Assembly: GCA_965224105.1 (NCBI GenBank)
Contig: CBDCYH010000001.1
Coordinates: 1,116,001 to 1,180,000 of the forward strand
DNA from: CBDCYH01 sp965224105
GTDB taxonomy: Bacteria; Bacteroidota; Rhodothermia; Rhodothermales; JABDKH01
DNA length: 64,000 bases
Reading direction: 5' to 3'
The notes under the pieces were generated by a model. It saw only the letters and a list, made by a program, of their open reading frames with translations, had not been told where the DNA came from and did no database searches. Every line of letters starts with the position of its first letter. Position 1 is the first letter of the stretch. Shown piece after piece: positions 1 through 9,612 of the stretch. A program made the position numbers and the translations under genes.

Positions 1-265
1 GCTGCAAGTCCATTGCCGTTTTCGTGACGGCATCAAGAACCGGATACGACGCAGGGCCGAGGCCTCCCGTATTGAAATACACCCGGTCGGTTGTTAGAGG
101 AAACTGCTTTCGAACGATTTTCCAGAGGTCGTCATCCTGGGCTGCCCGGAATTCTTGCACCCAATCGCCTTGTGGTCTTTCGATCGTATTTGACGAGCCG
201 CAGGCAACTGATGTGCCAGCCGCCAAAGCCAGAGAGCCAGTAAGAAACTTCCTACGGTTAACCAC
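1..265 (-). CDS. Class V aminotransferase (PLP-dependent), partial, Tat signal with lipobox
   Basis: The reverse strand from GTG at 265 translates to a twin-arginine leader (NRRKFLTG), a hydrophobic stretch and a Cys in an AGTSVAC lipobox context, followed by about 65 residues containing FPLTTDRVYFNTGGLGPASY. That block is typical of the N-terminus of isopenicillin-N-epimerase-like class V aminotransferases. The rest lies beyond the window, so the PLP lysine is not visible. The GTG start overlaps the 3' end of the upstream permease gene by 8 bases, which suggests translational coupling. Function on a specific amino donor is unknown. The exported, possibly lipid-anchored location is inferred from the leader. 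Confidence 0.75.
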   Translation of the reverse strand, partial: MVNRRKFLTGSLALAAGTSVACGSSNTIERPQGDWVQEFRAAQDDDLWKIVRKQFPLTTDRVYFNTGGLGPASYPVLDAVTKTAMDLQ

Positions 266-1148
266 GATCTTTGCCGAGTTTCAGTTGAACAAACGTGAAT
301 AGCCCTACAATCAACAACAAAATGACTGCGGCCGCAGAGGCATAGCCCATCTCATCGTATTGAATACCTTGTTCGTAGATGTGGTAAACGATAGTTCGAG
401 TTGAGTTGAGGGGCCCTCCCTGGGTCATCGCAAGAATAATGGTGAACACCTGGAATGATCTGATGATCGCGGTGATGCCAACGAGCACGACGATAGGTTT
501 CAATTGCGGCAAGGTGATAAAGAAAAAATTCTGAAGAGGTGTCGCGCCATCGACTCGGGATGCCTCATAGAATTCGTCAGGGATTGCCTGCAGTCCAGCC
601 GAAAAGAGAATCAGATCGAACCCCAAATTCTTCCAGATTGTCAAAGCCATCAATGATGGCAGTGCCAGTTGTTCACTTAGCAACCAACTCTGTGATGCAA
701 ACCCGAAGTAATTGAGTATGAAATTGAACAGCCCGTTAGATGCAAAAAGCCATCGCCAGATCATCGACGTCGCGAGAAGCGAGGTGACAACAGGAATGAA
801 GTAGAGTGTTCGGTAAAGTTTTGCCCACTTGCCTGTTGTCTCGACGAGCACTGAAAGTGCAAGCGCAAGTACCACTCCGATGACAGCAACAGCCGCCACA
901 AAAACCAACGTGTTTGCAAGTGCTGAGAGAAATAGCGGGTCTTTAAGTTGATTGATGTAATTCTCCAGTCCGACAAAGGGCGTCTCCTTTCGCAATAGCC
1001 CATAGTCCATGAAACTGATTACCACACTTTTCAGAATCGGGTAATACTGGAAGGCGACGAAGAAGACGATCACTGGAATCATCCACATCGCTGCTGCGCG
1101 GGAATCGCTTGTGGCTCGATATTTTGGTAGAGCGAGACTAGCCGGCAT
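258..1148 (-). CDS. ABC sugar transporter permease, MalF/UgpA type
   Basis: A 296-residue inner-membrane protein with about six hydrophobic helices, the first at residues 20-38, and the EAA-loop signature EASRVDGATPLQ near residue 195 that docks to the ATPase. Length and motif fit carbohydrate-uptake permeases of the CUT1 class. An open frame extends upstream to 1196, but ATG at 1148 (or 1157) overlaps the preceding glycosidase gene by only 11-20 bases and starts just before the first helix, so it is preferred. No second permease, solute-binding protein or ATPase is visible; these may lie left of the window. Downstream the class V aminotransferase overlaps its stop. The sugar specificity cannot be read from sequence. 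Confidence 0.85.
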   Translation of the reverse strand: MPASLALPKYRATSDSRAAAMWMIPVIVFFVAFQYYPILKSVVISFMDYGLLRKETPFVGLENYINQLKDPLFLSALANTLVFVAAVAVIGVVLALALSVLVETTGKWAKLYRTLYFIPVVTSLLATSMIWRWLFASNGLFNFILNYFGFASQSWLLSEQLALPSLMALTIWKNLGFDLILFSAGLQAIPDEFYEASRVDGATPLQNFFFITLPQLKPIVVLVGITAIIRSFQVFTIILAMTQGGPLNSTRTIVYHIYEQGIQYDEMGYASAAAVILLLIVGLFTFVQLKLGKDRG

Positions 1149-2718
1149 ATTCAACATTAATGAACTTCGGTCCGCGCGACCGTGCCTGGAAATCAACGTA
1201 GCTGCTATCCCCGACGGTGCTCTCCGTAAAGTCAGCGCTGTGGCTACCCACAGATACCCCTACAGGGCGAGTGCCGTACGGAAGCATCAGGTGTACACTT
1301 AGCTCCGACTCCGATTTGACGTCGATGATGATGCTATTCGATTCCTCGTCGAGGGCGTATTTGTATTCGAATGAAGCAGAACTGGCCGGATAGGATATTC
1401 TGACGTGGGCGTTTTTCTCATCAGCCGCGATCCATCTGGGAGCAAGATGCACTTTCTTGAAGCAGACATCTTTGTCTATGACTCCTGCCAGACCTTCAGC
1501 TAGCGCCCAAAGCATAGCGGACGAACCCCAACCATCGGTTGGCATCGCATCAGGGCTCGTGCTGGTCTCTACCGTAGATGCGGTGCCATCCGGAAAGTAC
1601 CACAGATACGTTTCGCCGGAGCTCTCGATGAGCTTTCGATATTTCTCCAGAATGCTCACACCGTACTTCTCATGCCCATTCTCTAGCGCAGCTTTCGCGA
1701 GCTCGCCGCCGACAAGCGGCATGATGCCGCCGTTGCAATATGAACCGGGAATTAGTTTCTCATCGCCAAAAATTCCCGCCGGAAATGGGGGGTCGATGCT
1801 GTACCATTCAGCAAACGTGTCGTTTGTGGCCGCCCGTTTTTGGTACGTTTTAAGGATGGCGTCGGCCATATCCTGTGAAGCCAGACCCCTGTTGATGTTC
1901 ATCGGATTTGACAAACTTAGCTGGGCAGCTTCGTCGACACCAAAAATGTTAACGTTGGAAAGTTTGTGGAAGTGTGTGTAGAAGTCCCCGTTAAACAACA
2001 GTTCGTTGGCCCTATTTCTGAGGCGCACAGCTTTTCTTTCGGCCGCCATTGCTTCCCCCGCATTGCCCAGTCTTCTATGCATCGCGGCAAGCATCTGCAG
2101 AGCTTCGTAGACACCGGAATTATCACCATGCATGATACCCCAGATGGTGTCATCAGTAATCTGGAAGTTCAGCCATTCATGTTTGCCTGCGGTATAGTCA
2201 AAGTCCCAGGTGTCGATCGTGTAGGGACGCTTCACGAGCTTGTGTTTGTCATCCCACCGCAGAGGATGTGACGTGGAGTATTCCAGTGCTGCCTCAAGGG
2301 CTGGCACGAGCCCGCTCATCCAGTCATCATCACCATTGGTCTGCCATGTTCGATAAGCAGCGGCGACTAGTCTGTATTCCACGTCCGCTTCGACGGGCAC
2401 GCGTACCCATTTTTCCCAGTTCTCTCTTTCAGAACTTCCGGTAGTAGGGAGGCACGTGACAAAATCAAACACGCGACCGTTTGTAGCCTGCGTCGCAACA
2501 AATGCATCGACGACGGCTCTCATGTCTCCCGCAAAATACCTGCCTCCGCGGATGATGTCCGAGTGATCGCGAAGCCAGAGCGACGCCGAATCGGGACTGC
2601 GGTAACCTTGGACGTGCGTACCGTCGATCGACAGTTCTATGGTGTCGGCGGCGAGGAAGCTCTCTATTTGATTACAGAAAGGCTGCCAGCGCCCTGATGG
2701 TGAATCGATCGAGATCAT
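1138..2718 (-). CDS. Six-hairpin (alpha/alpha)6 glycosidase-like protein
   Basis: A 526-residue protein without a signal peptide, so probably cytoplasmic. Blocks such as TWDFDYTAGKHEWLNFQ, GDNSGVYEAL, GSYCNGGIMPLVGGELAK and DGWGSSAMLWALAEGLAG are characteristic of the (alpha/alpha)6-barrel superfamily that includes alpha-L-rhamnosidases, glycogen-debranching enzymes and GH63/GH37-like hydrolases. A small beta-sandwich tail seems to follow from about residue 440. It probably hydrolyses an oligosaccharide imported by the permease encoded next to it. The exact GH family and bond cleaved are not identifiable by eye. It begins about 100 bases after a strong terminator, so it likely has its own promoter. 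Confidence 0.65.
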   Translation of the reverse strand: MISIDSPSGRWQPFCNQIESFLAADTIELSIDGTHVQGYRSPDSASLWLRDHSDIIRGGRYFAGDMRAVVDAFVATQATNGRVFDFVTCLPTTGSSERENWEKWVRVPVEADVEYRLVAAAYRTWQTNGDDDWMSGLVPALEAALEYSTSHPLRWDDKHKLVKRPYTIDTWDFDYTAGKHEWLNFQITDDTIWGIMHGDNSGVYEALQMLAAMHRRLGNAGEAMAAERKAVRLRNRANELLFNGDFYTHFHKLSNVNIFGVDEAAQLSLSNPMNINRGLASQDMADAILKTYQKRAATNDTFAEWYSIDPPFPAGIFGDEKLIPGSYCNGGIMPLVGGELAKAALENGHEKYGVSILEKYRKLIESSGETYLWYFPDGTASTVETSTSPDAMPTDGWGSSAMLWALAEGLAGVIDKDVCFKKVHLAPRWIAADEKNAHVRISYPASSASFEYKYALDEESNSIIIDVKSESELSVHLMLPYGTRPVGVSVGSHSADFTESTVGDSSYVDFQARSRGPKFINVEYAG

Positions 2719-2762
2719 TGATCCGACGGGCAGGGGTTAAATCGCGAAGCAGTTACTTGACT

Positions 2763-2795
2763 AAAAAGGAGGCCCCCATGGAGCTGGAGGCCTCC
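2763..2795 (-). terminator. Rho-independent terminator after the PorV-like gene
   Basis: On the minus strand a perfect 7-bp stem GGAGGCC/GGCCTCC with a 14-base loop is followed directly by TTTTT. It sits 26 bases after the stop codon of the PorV-like gene and closes the IclR/TonB receptor operon. Confidence 0.9.
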
Positions 2796-2820
2796 CTTCG
2801 CACAAAGCAGCTAGAAGTGA

Positions 2821-3882
2821 TTAGCGTCCGAATCGCAGTGTAATCTGGTGGACGTTGTCAAACAGTTCCACTCCGGTGAACGCATAGTCAACACCAACGT
2901 GCATGCCTGACACTTCGTACTGAAGTCCACCGCCGACGGAAAACTTCTCGACTGAGGTGTCGATAGCATCTCTTGTTGAGGTGCCACCATCATCGGTGAA
3001 TGCATAGTTCAACTTGTAACCTCCTCGCAAGAATAGAAGGTCGTACAGCGAGACTTCCACCCCTCCGAAAATCAACTGCTGCGAATCCTGTGGTTTGGTA
3101 GTGTCTAACGAAATCATGACTCGCGCTTCCTCTGTGTTGTACGGATAGAATGATGTTCCTATCGAATAGGTTAGAGGTAGCGGGTTGTCCTGATTGAAAA
3201 ACGTTAGTCTCGTTCCAAGGTTACTAATGCGGGATGATACAACCCAGTTGTAGACGCCGATCTGATAGACCGATCCGAAATCAAATGCGACAGCGGAAGC
3301 GCTCTCAGTATCGATTGATTCATTGATGACTTTGACGGTTGCGCCAAGCGAAAGCTTGTCGATGATGTACTTAGAGTAACTCAAACCGACAGCAACATCA
3401 GAATAATCAAAACTGGTCGACGTCTCGTTGTCTGTAACAAGTGCGTTCAGCACCGGATCGGTGTATCCGTTTTCCCGATTTGCCGGGATGTCCGAAACAC
3501 CAAACGATGTGATGCTAAGTGTAAACGTACCGAGATTTTCGACGTTGTAGCCGGCCCCGATCGAGTAGTGGTCGAGGTCTGCTATCCACTTGTTGTATGA
3601 GAGTGATGCGTCGAACTGCTGTCCTGCCGCGAGTGCAGTACCGGCAGGGTTCCAGAAGGCCTGGTTGGCATCACCCATTATAGAGGTGGCTGCAGATCCC
3701 AAGGCGGTTGCCCTGGCACCCACACCCACTTTCAAAAATGCGGCGCCGTTTCTCCCGGCTTTCCGCTGTGCCTCGGCCGGAAGGACTGTCATCCCTGCAA
3801 CCGCGATTAGAAGCAATAGCCTGCCAATCAATCCGTGAACTGGCATTGTCGCCCCGGCTCTTTGTTTTATTAAGCTCAACAT
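2821..3882 (-). CDS. PorV/PorQ (UPF0164) family outer-membrane beta-barrel protein
   Basis: A 353-residue protein with a signal peptide ending near PAEAQ. The block GAAFLKVGVGARATALGSA followed by NQAFWNPAG is the hallmark N-terminus of PorV/PorQ (UPF0164) barrels. Alternating beta strands run to a C-terminal ITLRFGR. In Bacteroidota, PorV is the outer-membrane shuttle that hands T9SS cargo to the attachment machinery; other family members act as FadL-like channels. It lies immediately after a protein with a T9SS-like tail, which supports a partner role. ATG at 3882 is preferred because GGAG lies seven bases upstream; ATG at 3846 is a shorter alternative. Confidence 0.85.
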   Translation of the reverse strand: MLSLIKQRAGATMPVHGLIGRLLLLIAVAGMTVLPAEAQRKAGRNGAAFLKVGVGARATALGSAATSIMGDANQAFWNPAGTALAAGQQFDASLSYNKWIADLDHYSIGAGYNVENLGTFTLSITSFGVSDIPANRENGYTDPVLNALVTDNETSTSFDYSDVAVGLSYSKYIIDKLSLGATVKVINESIDTESASAVAFDFGSVYQIGVYNWVVSSRISNLGTRLTFFNQDNPLPLTYSIGTSFYPYNTEEARVMISLDTTKPQDSQQLIFGGVEVSLYDLLFLRGGYKLNYAFTDDGGTSTRDAIDTSVEKFSVGGGLQYEVSGMHVGVDYAFTGVELFDNVHQITLRFGR

Positions 3883-3915
3883 GGCTTATCTCCAAATAAG
3901 ATTGAATGGTAGGGA

Positions 3916-6516
3916 TTAACGGAGTATGGCGAAGTGGCCCGTCAACGAGCCTGCGTCATACTCAAGATGATAGATGTACACACCGCTCGCTATCTCGACC
4001 CCGTCTTTCGAAAACAGGTCCCAAGAGTACTTACCATCAGCCGCATCCTCTACCGTTTCTCGAACCAGAATCTGGCCGGCGACATCAGTGATCGTCAGCG
4101 TATAGTCAGATGGCAAGTTCAGGAAATTGATTACGTGACTCGATGCGTTTGATCTAACATCGTTGAGACCTGTAATCTTGTATGGGTTTGGTGAGACGGT
4201 AATTAGCGAAGCTACATCAGAAGCATTTGCTACCGGCGGGGTTACGGTGAACGGACCGCCGATATTCTTTGCTCCTTGCGTACCGGCCGCAGGGTAATCC
4301 GAATTTCGGATTGCAAAACCGTATGTGCCGTTCCACGGTGCTCCCAGTCCAATCTCTCCATCGACAGCATCAGGATCGTTCCGACCATTTCGGTTCCAGT
4401 TGCTGGACTCGATGTGTGCCGCGCTTACGGCTCCGCGAGGTCCAGTATACGAGCCTTCTTTATACGCCGATACGTAGTACCAGTATGTAAAGCCTGTAAT
4501 GGCATCGGTGTCTTCGAACGCGTAGTCGTACCCACCGGTCGCGTCGTTGAACTGGCTAACCTCTCCGACTGGTATTTTTCTTACCAGCGAGTAGGGGCCC
4601 CATTCTGACGGCTGGTACGTTCCCTGGATATCTCCAGTGAATTCTGCCTGCGCATCAAAATTGGGGTTGACCGCATCGTATACGCTTGATGGACGGTCGC
4701 CAGGTTCATGCTGCTGATGGTAGTTGTCAACGACCCTAAACCCTTCGTCCAGCCAGTTAGTCCGCTGGAACTGTGGAGCTCGCCAGATTTTGTAGCCAGC
4801 AATTGAACCGTCAATGCCGGAAACATCTGTCCATCTGAGGATCGCCGTTCCGTCCTGCGTGCTCTCCAACTTAACGTCGGGCGTAGGCGGAGCAGGCATG
4901 TCTGCAGAGATGTCCCAGTTGCGATCGAAAGCCCATTCGGCTGCCTCATTTGCACCGGCCAGACCGTCGAACCGGAAACCACCAAGCGACACGAACACCA
5001 TTGTCATGGATTCACCCACGGCAAGACTGTAGGGTCCGTTTCCGATTGATGGGTCCTGTCCAAACGTGTGTGTAAGCGTGTGGCCAATCACATCGTAGAA
5101 GTCGCCAGAGGCCCGGAGGTCATCCTCCCATACTGGCGCCTGTTTGCCACGACCACCAGCCGCGTTCCCGAGATCCTGAGCGGCATACTTGATGTCGCCG
5201 TTGGGCCGTGCGGCTGCATCACCAACGACAAAAGTGGTAACATCATCTGCGGTGCCACTACTGAAAAACGCACTGTTAGGTGCCAGGTTGGCCGTGGTGG
5301 CATCGGTCGAGTTCTTTCCATAGTCCTCATACCAGGTCGCAGTAGCCGAGCGGAAAGCTTGTTCTGATTCGTTGAACCCGAACAAAGAGTTTTCCCACTG
5401 AACCGAGCTATACCAACCTTTCTGAGCACCTGTGCCAACCGGATGCGTGCCGAACAATGTTAGTTTGTCCGGAGTCGCCGAGCCGATCGCATTGATGTCA
5501 CCGTCTACGATGGCACCCTGCTTGACAGCCATGTATCTGTGGCCAAGCCAGACGTCGGTGTAACCTTCGTTGATACGACCATCGTTGACCCCGAACTTCC
5601 TTTCGCCGGGAGCAGGAGTTGCACCTGCCGCATAGCGACCTTCAGGAGTGTTCGGGAACCAGTAGAAAATATCATGTGGTTCGCCACTTGAGTTGGTAGC
5701 TCCCGCATATCCAACGGTTCGACCCGCGCCAAACCTGTTCGATCTGCCTGCCGTCTGCGTTACACGCACAGCAATGGTTGGCTCGACCCACGCTGCCGAC
5801 GCAATTGCATCGATATCGTGGTTCGAAATCTCCACTGTGCCGTCAGCGTCGGCATCCACCTCACCCGTATTCGTCATACTAATCTCGACCGCAACGAAGT
5901 CGTTCAGATTCTGCTCATTCACACTGTATTGATGTGCTCGAATCTTGAAGTCGACACCAATGTTCGTTGGGAAGCCAGCTTCGTAGACCAGATGCGTTCG
6001 GGACGCGTCGGTAAACCTTGCAGGTCTCTTGTAGTCCCTTGCAGGATCGCCAGCGCCAGCCACCGTTGGGGTGTAGTACGCGAATGCGAATCTGTTGTCA
6101 GGTCCACCGCCCGGTTGCAACGGGGATCCCCAGCCATCTGCCTCGAAGGCGGGGAAAACCAGTCGCCGACCGTCACGCCAGGTGTTGACGAGATCGTATC
6201 CACCCGGCCAATGGCCTCCCGGCTCAAGCCAGTTACCACCGTCGGGACCGAGAGTGAGAAAGTGAAGAGGCCCGGGGCGAAGCGGATCTTCGACGCCGTT
6301 CTCTTCAGCTGAGTTTAGAGGTTTAATAGTTTCCCAAAGTTCACCCGCTACCATATAGCCGTCTCCCGGGGTAACAAGAGAAGCCTTATATGACAGGAGC
6401 GAAGAAGGGCTGTTCTTCTTCTGGGCATCTGCAGGTGTTGCTGACCACGCGATCACCACCAGCGCAAGTAAAAGTGCGCCTAGCCTGGATACCGGATTAT
6501 ATATTTCTTTGCGCAT
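3916..6516 (-). CDS. Large secreted protein with FN3-like domain and T9SS-type sorting tail
   Basis: An 866-residue protein with a signal peptide ending in ATPADAQ. The central part has no clear family. A fibronectin-III-like segment (around residues 535-700) contains AILRWTDVSGIDGSIAGYKI and FTYWYYVSAYKEG. The last 85 residues (starting VSPNPYKIT, with FLNLPSDYTLTITDVAGQ, YSWDLFSKDGVEIASGVYIY and a basic C-terminus) match the type A T9SS sorting domain/FlgD-like Ig pattern. It is probably displayed on the cell surface. It sits between the TonB receptor and the PorV-like barrel, so it may be a substrate-capture lipoprotein substitute (no SusD is present). The upstream in-frame GTG/ATG codons at 6564-6552 would spoil the signal peptide, so ATG 6516 is chosen. 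Confidence 0.7.
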   Translation of the reverse strand: MRKEIYNPVSRLGALLLALVVIAWSATPADAQKKNSPSSLLSYKASLVTPGDGYMVAGELWETIKPLNSAEENGVEDPLRPGPLHFLTLGPDGGNWLEPGGHWPGGYDLVNTWRDGRRLVFPAFEADGWGSPLQPGGGPDNRFAFAYYTPTVAGAGDPARDYKRPARFTDASRTHLVYEAGFPTNIGVDFKIRAHQYSVNEQNLNDFVAVEISMTNTGEVDADADGTVEISNHDIDAIASAAWVEPTIAVRVTQTAGRSNRFGAGRTVGYAGATNSSGEPHDIFYWFPNTPEGRYAAGATPAPGERKFGVNDGRINEGYTDVWLGHRYMAVKQGAIVDGDINAIGSATPDKLTLFGTHPVGTGAQKGWYSSVQWENSLFGFNESEQAFRSATATWYEDYGKNSTDATTANLAPNSAFFSSGTADDVTTFVVGDAAARPNGDIKYAAQDLGNAAGGRGKQAPVWEDDLRASGDFYDVIGHTLTHTFGQDPSIGNGPYSLAVGESMTMVFVSLGGFRFDGLAGANEAAEWAFDRNWDISADMPAPPTPDVKLESTQDGTAILRWTDVSGIDGSIAGYKIWRAPQFQRTNWLDEGFRVVDNYHQQHEPGDRPSSVYDAVNPNFDAQAEFTGDIQGTYQPSEWGPYSLVRKIPVGEVSQFNDATGGYDYAFEDTDAITGFTYWYYVSAYKEGSYTGPRGAVSAAHIESSNWNRNGRNDPDAVDGEIGLGAPWNGTYGFAIRNSDYPAAGTQGAKNIGGPFTVTPPVANASDVASLITVSPNPYKITGLNDVRSNASSHVINFLNLPSDYTLTITDVAGQILVRETVEDAADGKYSWDLFSKDGVEIASGVYIYHLEYDAGSLTGHFAILR

Positions 6517-6564
6517 GTTTTTAACCACACAGAGTTGTTGGTCCGTTTGCATAATCATTAACAC

Positions 6565-9500
6565 CTAGAAACGGAGCCGCGTACCGAAGTACACAGTTCG
6601 CGAAGGCCCGTAGTAGGAAAATCCATCCTCATCGATGAGTGTTCTACCTGGAACACCCGTCTGTTGGAAGATCACATCAGCACCCGTCTGGGCGTTGTTG
6701 TCATACGCAACGACATTGTCTCTGTCAAAGAGATTAATCACGTCAACGTAGACATCTACGCCGTAACGCTGCTGCGGCAGACGGAATCGTTTTTCCAATC
6801 GAAGATCGAATGTGCTGTTAGTTGGTCCGGTCAGGAGCTCCCTGTCACGAGGATCAACGTCAACAGCTTTCGGATAGAGGAATCCGCTTTCGATTGTTGC
6901 AAGCAGTCCTGCAGAGAAATCGTATGGAAGGCCTGCTACCGCACGGATAACTCCCCGATGCCTACGGTCAAAACCGCCAGTGATTGTCGAACCACCCCGC
7001 ACGCTTTGTGGGAAGTTCTGGAAATCATCGGTGTCATCGAAGTTCGGTTGGTTGAACTGCGCCCGGCAAGCCTCTGCCGATCCACCTCCGTCGGTACATG
7101 CAGTATATCCCGCTGTATCGAAAGCGAGCTGGGTCGCGTTGATTCCGGTTGCTCGAGCCGACTCAACAGTCGAGAACGTGTACGAAGCTGTGACACCAAG
7201 CGTCACTCCCTCCGCGATTCTCGTTGGCCTGCGCCTTACAACTGCTTCAATACCTCGGGAATCAGCATAACCAAAGTCAGTCCTGAATGTGTGGCGAGTA
7301 AGACCCGGGATGGTCGTCTCACCTTCAGGATTGTTATTGATCATCGTGATATTGGCTGCGCCGAAGTTGTCAATCGCACGTGCATACGCGTTTACGTCCA
7401 ATCCCCAACCATCGGACACTTCCCACTGCACGCCCAGCTCGAAATTATTCGAGATAATCGGGTCCTGCTCAGGGTCGTTGTAAGGGATGAATCGGTTGGT
7501 TGAGTGGTTGCCATCGTAGTTGCGATACAACTCGTTGTATGGAACCAACTGCTCGGCGTGCGAGAAGGAGAAATACATCGAAGCGTTGGATCCAATCGGA
7601 TGTGAAATACCGATGCTAGGATTCCAAAGTACATCGAGGTCTACTTTGTCTCCGCGGTTAAACGGATGACGGAACAGCGTATTCCCGTCAACGATGACAG
7701 AGTCTCTTCTAAACGGATGGAAGTAGTCTACGATCTTTTCTGTGTCTCGATCGATTATCTCCGCACGAAGGCCGGCGTTAACCTTGAGACCTGCATACTC
7801 GATTCGATCGGATACGTAAATTCCAAACTCCGTCGGATTCCGCTCCCAGTCTGAAACGCGGAACGGCTCAAGATCATCGTTAATGATGAATCCTAGACCA
7901 TCCGATCCGTTAACCGAGAAGAAATCAAACTTCCGCTGTTTCACTTCAACACCAGCCTGAACGAAGTGGTGGAAATTCACCTGATTCACGTAGTCAAGCT
8001 TGAACCCGTTGGTTGTTGCCTGTCGTTCTTCAGCGAACGGAGAAGGTTGTCCAAGCCTGTAGCGCAAGTTGCTCGGGAGGAACAGTCCTGAATCTCCGAA
8101 TCCGTCAGAAATCTGCGTCGTGAACATTTTCGGGTTCGAATTGTCACGATCGGCAGGATTTTCTACATACATGGCCGCAGTTTCCAACTTTCTCCAATCG
8201 AGGAAGTCGCCGTCTTCGCCGAGGTCCGTCCGGCCATTACCGTCGTCGTCGACATAGCCGATGCGAGCCTGGTTGTCCGTTCTATAAACCTGCGCAGTAA
8301 GGAACGAAGTTTCATCGAATACTTGCGTCCACTTCAACGAGCCGACATAACTGCCTGCATCATTCTGAGCTACGCCTTCCAGGTAGAGTCTCCAAAACTC
8401 CATGTAGTTGGTGTTATTCCAATTGCCCCATCGACCTTTGTCGTCGATAATACCGACAGCGGTAATCTTGGAATTCGCATTCAGGTGGTAGCTCGTTTTC
8501 AGTTGAGCATTAATCCTTCTTGCGAATTGATTCGGCATGTACCCGTTGCTCTGGAAAAACTGGCCAGACAATCCGAATGTCCAGTCCTCCGTAATTGACC
8601 CGCCGATGTTACCTCTCACGTCATATTCAGGATCATCACCAGCAGAATATTTGCCGAGCGAGTACCTGTTGTAAAGGTTGAGTTTCGCTGCCAGGCCTTC
8701 GTTAGTTGGATCTGCTGAGAGCGCATCGACTACGGACTGGCGGTCCGCTACGAAGTCACTGTTATCCACGTAGAAGTCCAGCGAGTCAGGTCCTGGCTTG
8801 GAGATTGTAGGTGCAACCCGGAATGCCAGTGAGCCTGTTATCGGTCCGCGGCCTTCTGCAAGTGTGATCGCCACGACCCCGCCTGAGCTGGACGAGTATT
8901 GTGAGGATGATGAAGAGTTAACCGCCACTTCCTCAACACTTTCGGGGTTGATGTCCAGGATGGAGCTGCTCTGCTCTGCGTTCCTGTTAGCACTGTGATA
9001 AAGACTACCGTTGTACGCGTCTCCTTCCGAAAGCGCGTAGAAGGAATCCGAAACATCGATGCCTTCGATGACCGTTTTTGTTTCGAAGCGCCTACTACCA
9101 CGCACAAACCCGTCAAACGAGTTTGCCGTTTTCCCAATTACGTCATCAAGATCTGATGCAGGGAGGCGTTCGATTTCGTCGCCCGAGACAAGTGCCCTGG
9201 ACGCAGTTTGGTTGGGGTCTACAACCGGTCTAACATCTTCAACGACAATCTCGCCTCCCTGGACAACCGTAGATGATATTGTCATATCAAGGTTGGTGGT
9301 ACGGTCGGAGGTGATCCTGACGTTCTGGACCAGTCCTGGTGAATAACCCACAAACAGGAAGCGTACGTTGTACTCCCCGGGTGTAATTCCAATAATTGTG
9401 TACCTCCCCTGCGAATCCGTTACGGATCCCAGGGTCGTGCCATCGATCGCAACTGTTGCTCCCGGAAGAGGCTGACCACTGTCACCATCCGTTACAACGC

Positions 9501-9600
9501 CGGCGAGTTTCCCAGTTTGACCAAAGGCTAGGCCGGGAATCATTAACATGAGACCTAACAATAGTGCTAGTCTCGTTGTATTTGCTACAACACGCTTCAT
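6565..9600 (-). CDS. TonB-dependent outer-membrane receptor with carboxypeptidase-regulatory-like N-domain
   Basis: Counted from ATG 9600, a 1011-residue protein: signal peptide (MKRVVANTT to GLAFGQ), carboxypeptidase-D regulatory-like domain (about 31-100, GVVTDGDSGQPLPGATV), plug domain (about 115-240, with RALVSGDEIERLPASDLDDV) and a beta-barrel ending in a terminal Phe (TVYFGTRLRF), the usual BAM signal. It should import a ligand across the outer membrane using TonB energy. No SusD partner follows; instead there is a T9SS-tailed protein and a PorV-like barrel. The start is supported by GGAGG seven bases upstream of ATG 9600. The reading frame is open without a stop all the way upstream through the IclR gene. 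Confidence 0.88.
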   Translation of the reverse strand: MKRVVANTTRLALLLGLMLMIPGLAFGQTGKLAGVVTDGDSGQPLPGATVAIDGTTLGSVTDSQGRYTIIGITPGEYNVRFLFVGYSPGLVQNVRITSDRTTNLDMTISSTVVQGGEIVVEDVRPVVDPNQTASRALVSGDEIERLPASDLDDVIGKTANSFDGFVRGSRRFETKTVIEGIDVSDSFYALSEGDAYNGSLYHSANRNAEQSSSILDINPESVEEVAVNSSSSSQYSSSSGGVVAITLAEGRGPITGSLAFRVAPTISKPGPDSLDFYVDNSDFVADRQSVVDALSADPTNEGLAAKLNLYNRYSLGKYSAGDDPEYDVRGNIGGSITEDWTFGLSGQFFQSNGYMPNQFARRINAQLKTSYHLNANSKITAVGIIDDKGRWGNWNNTNYMEFWRLYLEGVAQNDAGSYVGSLKWTQVFDETSFLTAQVYRTDNQARIGYVDDDGNGRTDLGEDGDFLDWRKLETAAMYVENPADRDNSNPKMFTTQISDGFGDSGLFLPSNLRYRLGQPSPFAEERQATTNGFKLDYVNQVNFHHFVQAGVEVKQRKFDFFSVNGSDGLGFIINDDLEPFRVSDWERNPTEFGIYVSDRIEYAGLKVNAGLRAEIIDRDTEKIVDYFHPFRRDSVIVDGNTLFRHPFNRGDKVDLDVLWNPSIGISHPIGSNASMYFSFSHAEQLVPYNELYRNYDGNHSTNRFIPYNDPEQDPIISNNFELGVQWEVSDGWGLDVNAYARAIDNFGAANITMINNNPEGETTIPGLTRHTFRTDFGYADSRGIEAVVRRRPTRIAEGVTLGVTASYTFSTVESARATGINATQLAFDTAGYTACTDGGGSAEACRAQFNQPNFDDTDDFQNFPQSVRGGSTITGGFDRRHRGVIRAVAGLPYDFSAGLLATIESGFLYPKAVDVDPRDRELLTGPTNSTFDLRLEKRFRLPQQRYGVDVYVDVINLFDRDNVVAYDNNAQTGADVIFQQTGVPGRTLIDEDGFSYYGPSRTVYFGTRLRF

Positions 9601-9612
9601 AAGTCGTCCTCC
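9601..9612 (-). promoter_or_regulatory. Ribosome binding site for the TonB receptor inside the long fused frame
   Basis: GGAGG (9608-9612 on the reverse strand) lies seven bases before ATG 9600, which is followed at once by a textbook signal peptide. This decides a separate internal start for the receptor, although the regulator's frame does not terminate. Confidence 0.75.

Noticed and set aside
5818..6312. 164-codon plus-strand frame
   Set aside because: Antisense to the T9SS-tailed protein gene; no similarity to a known family.
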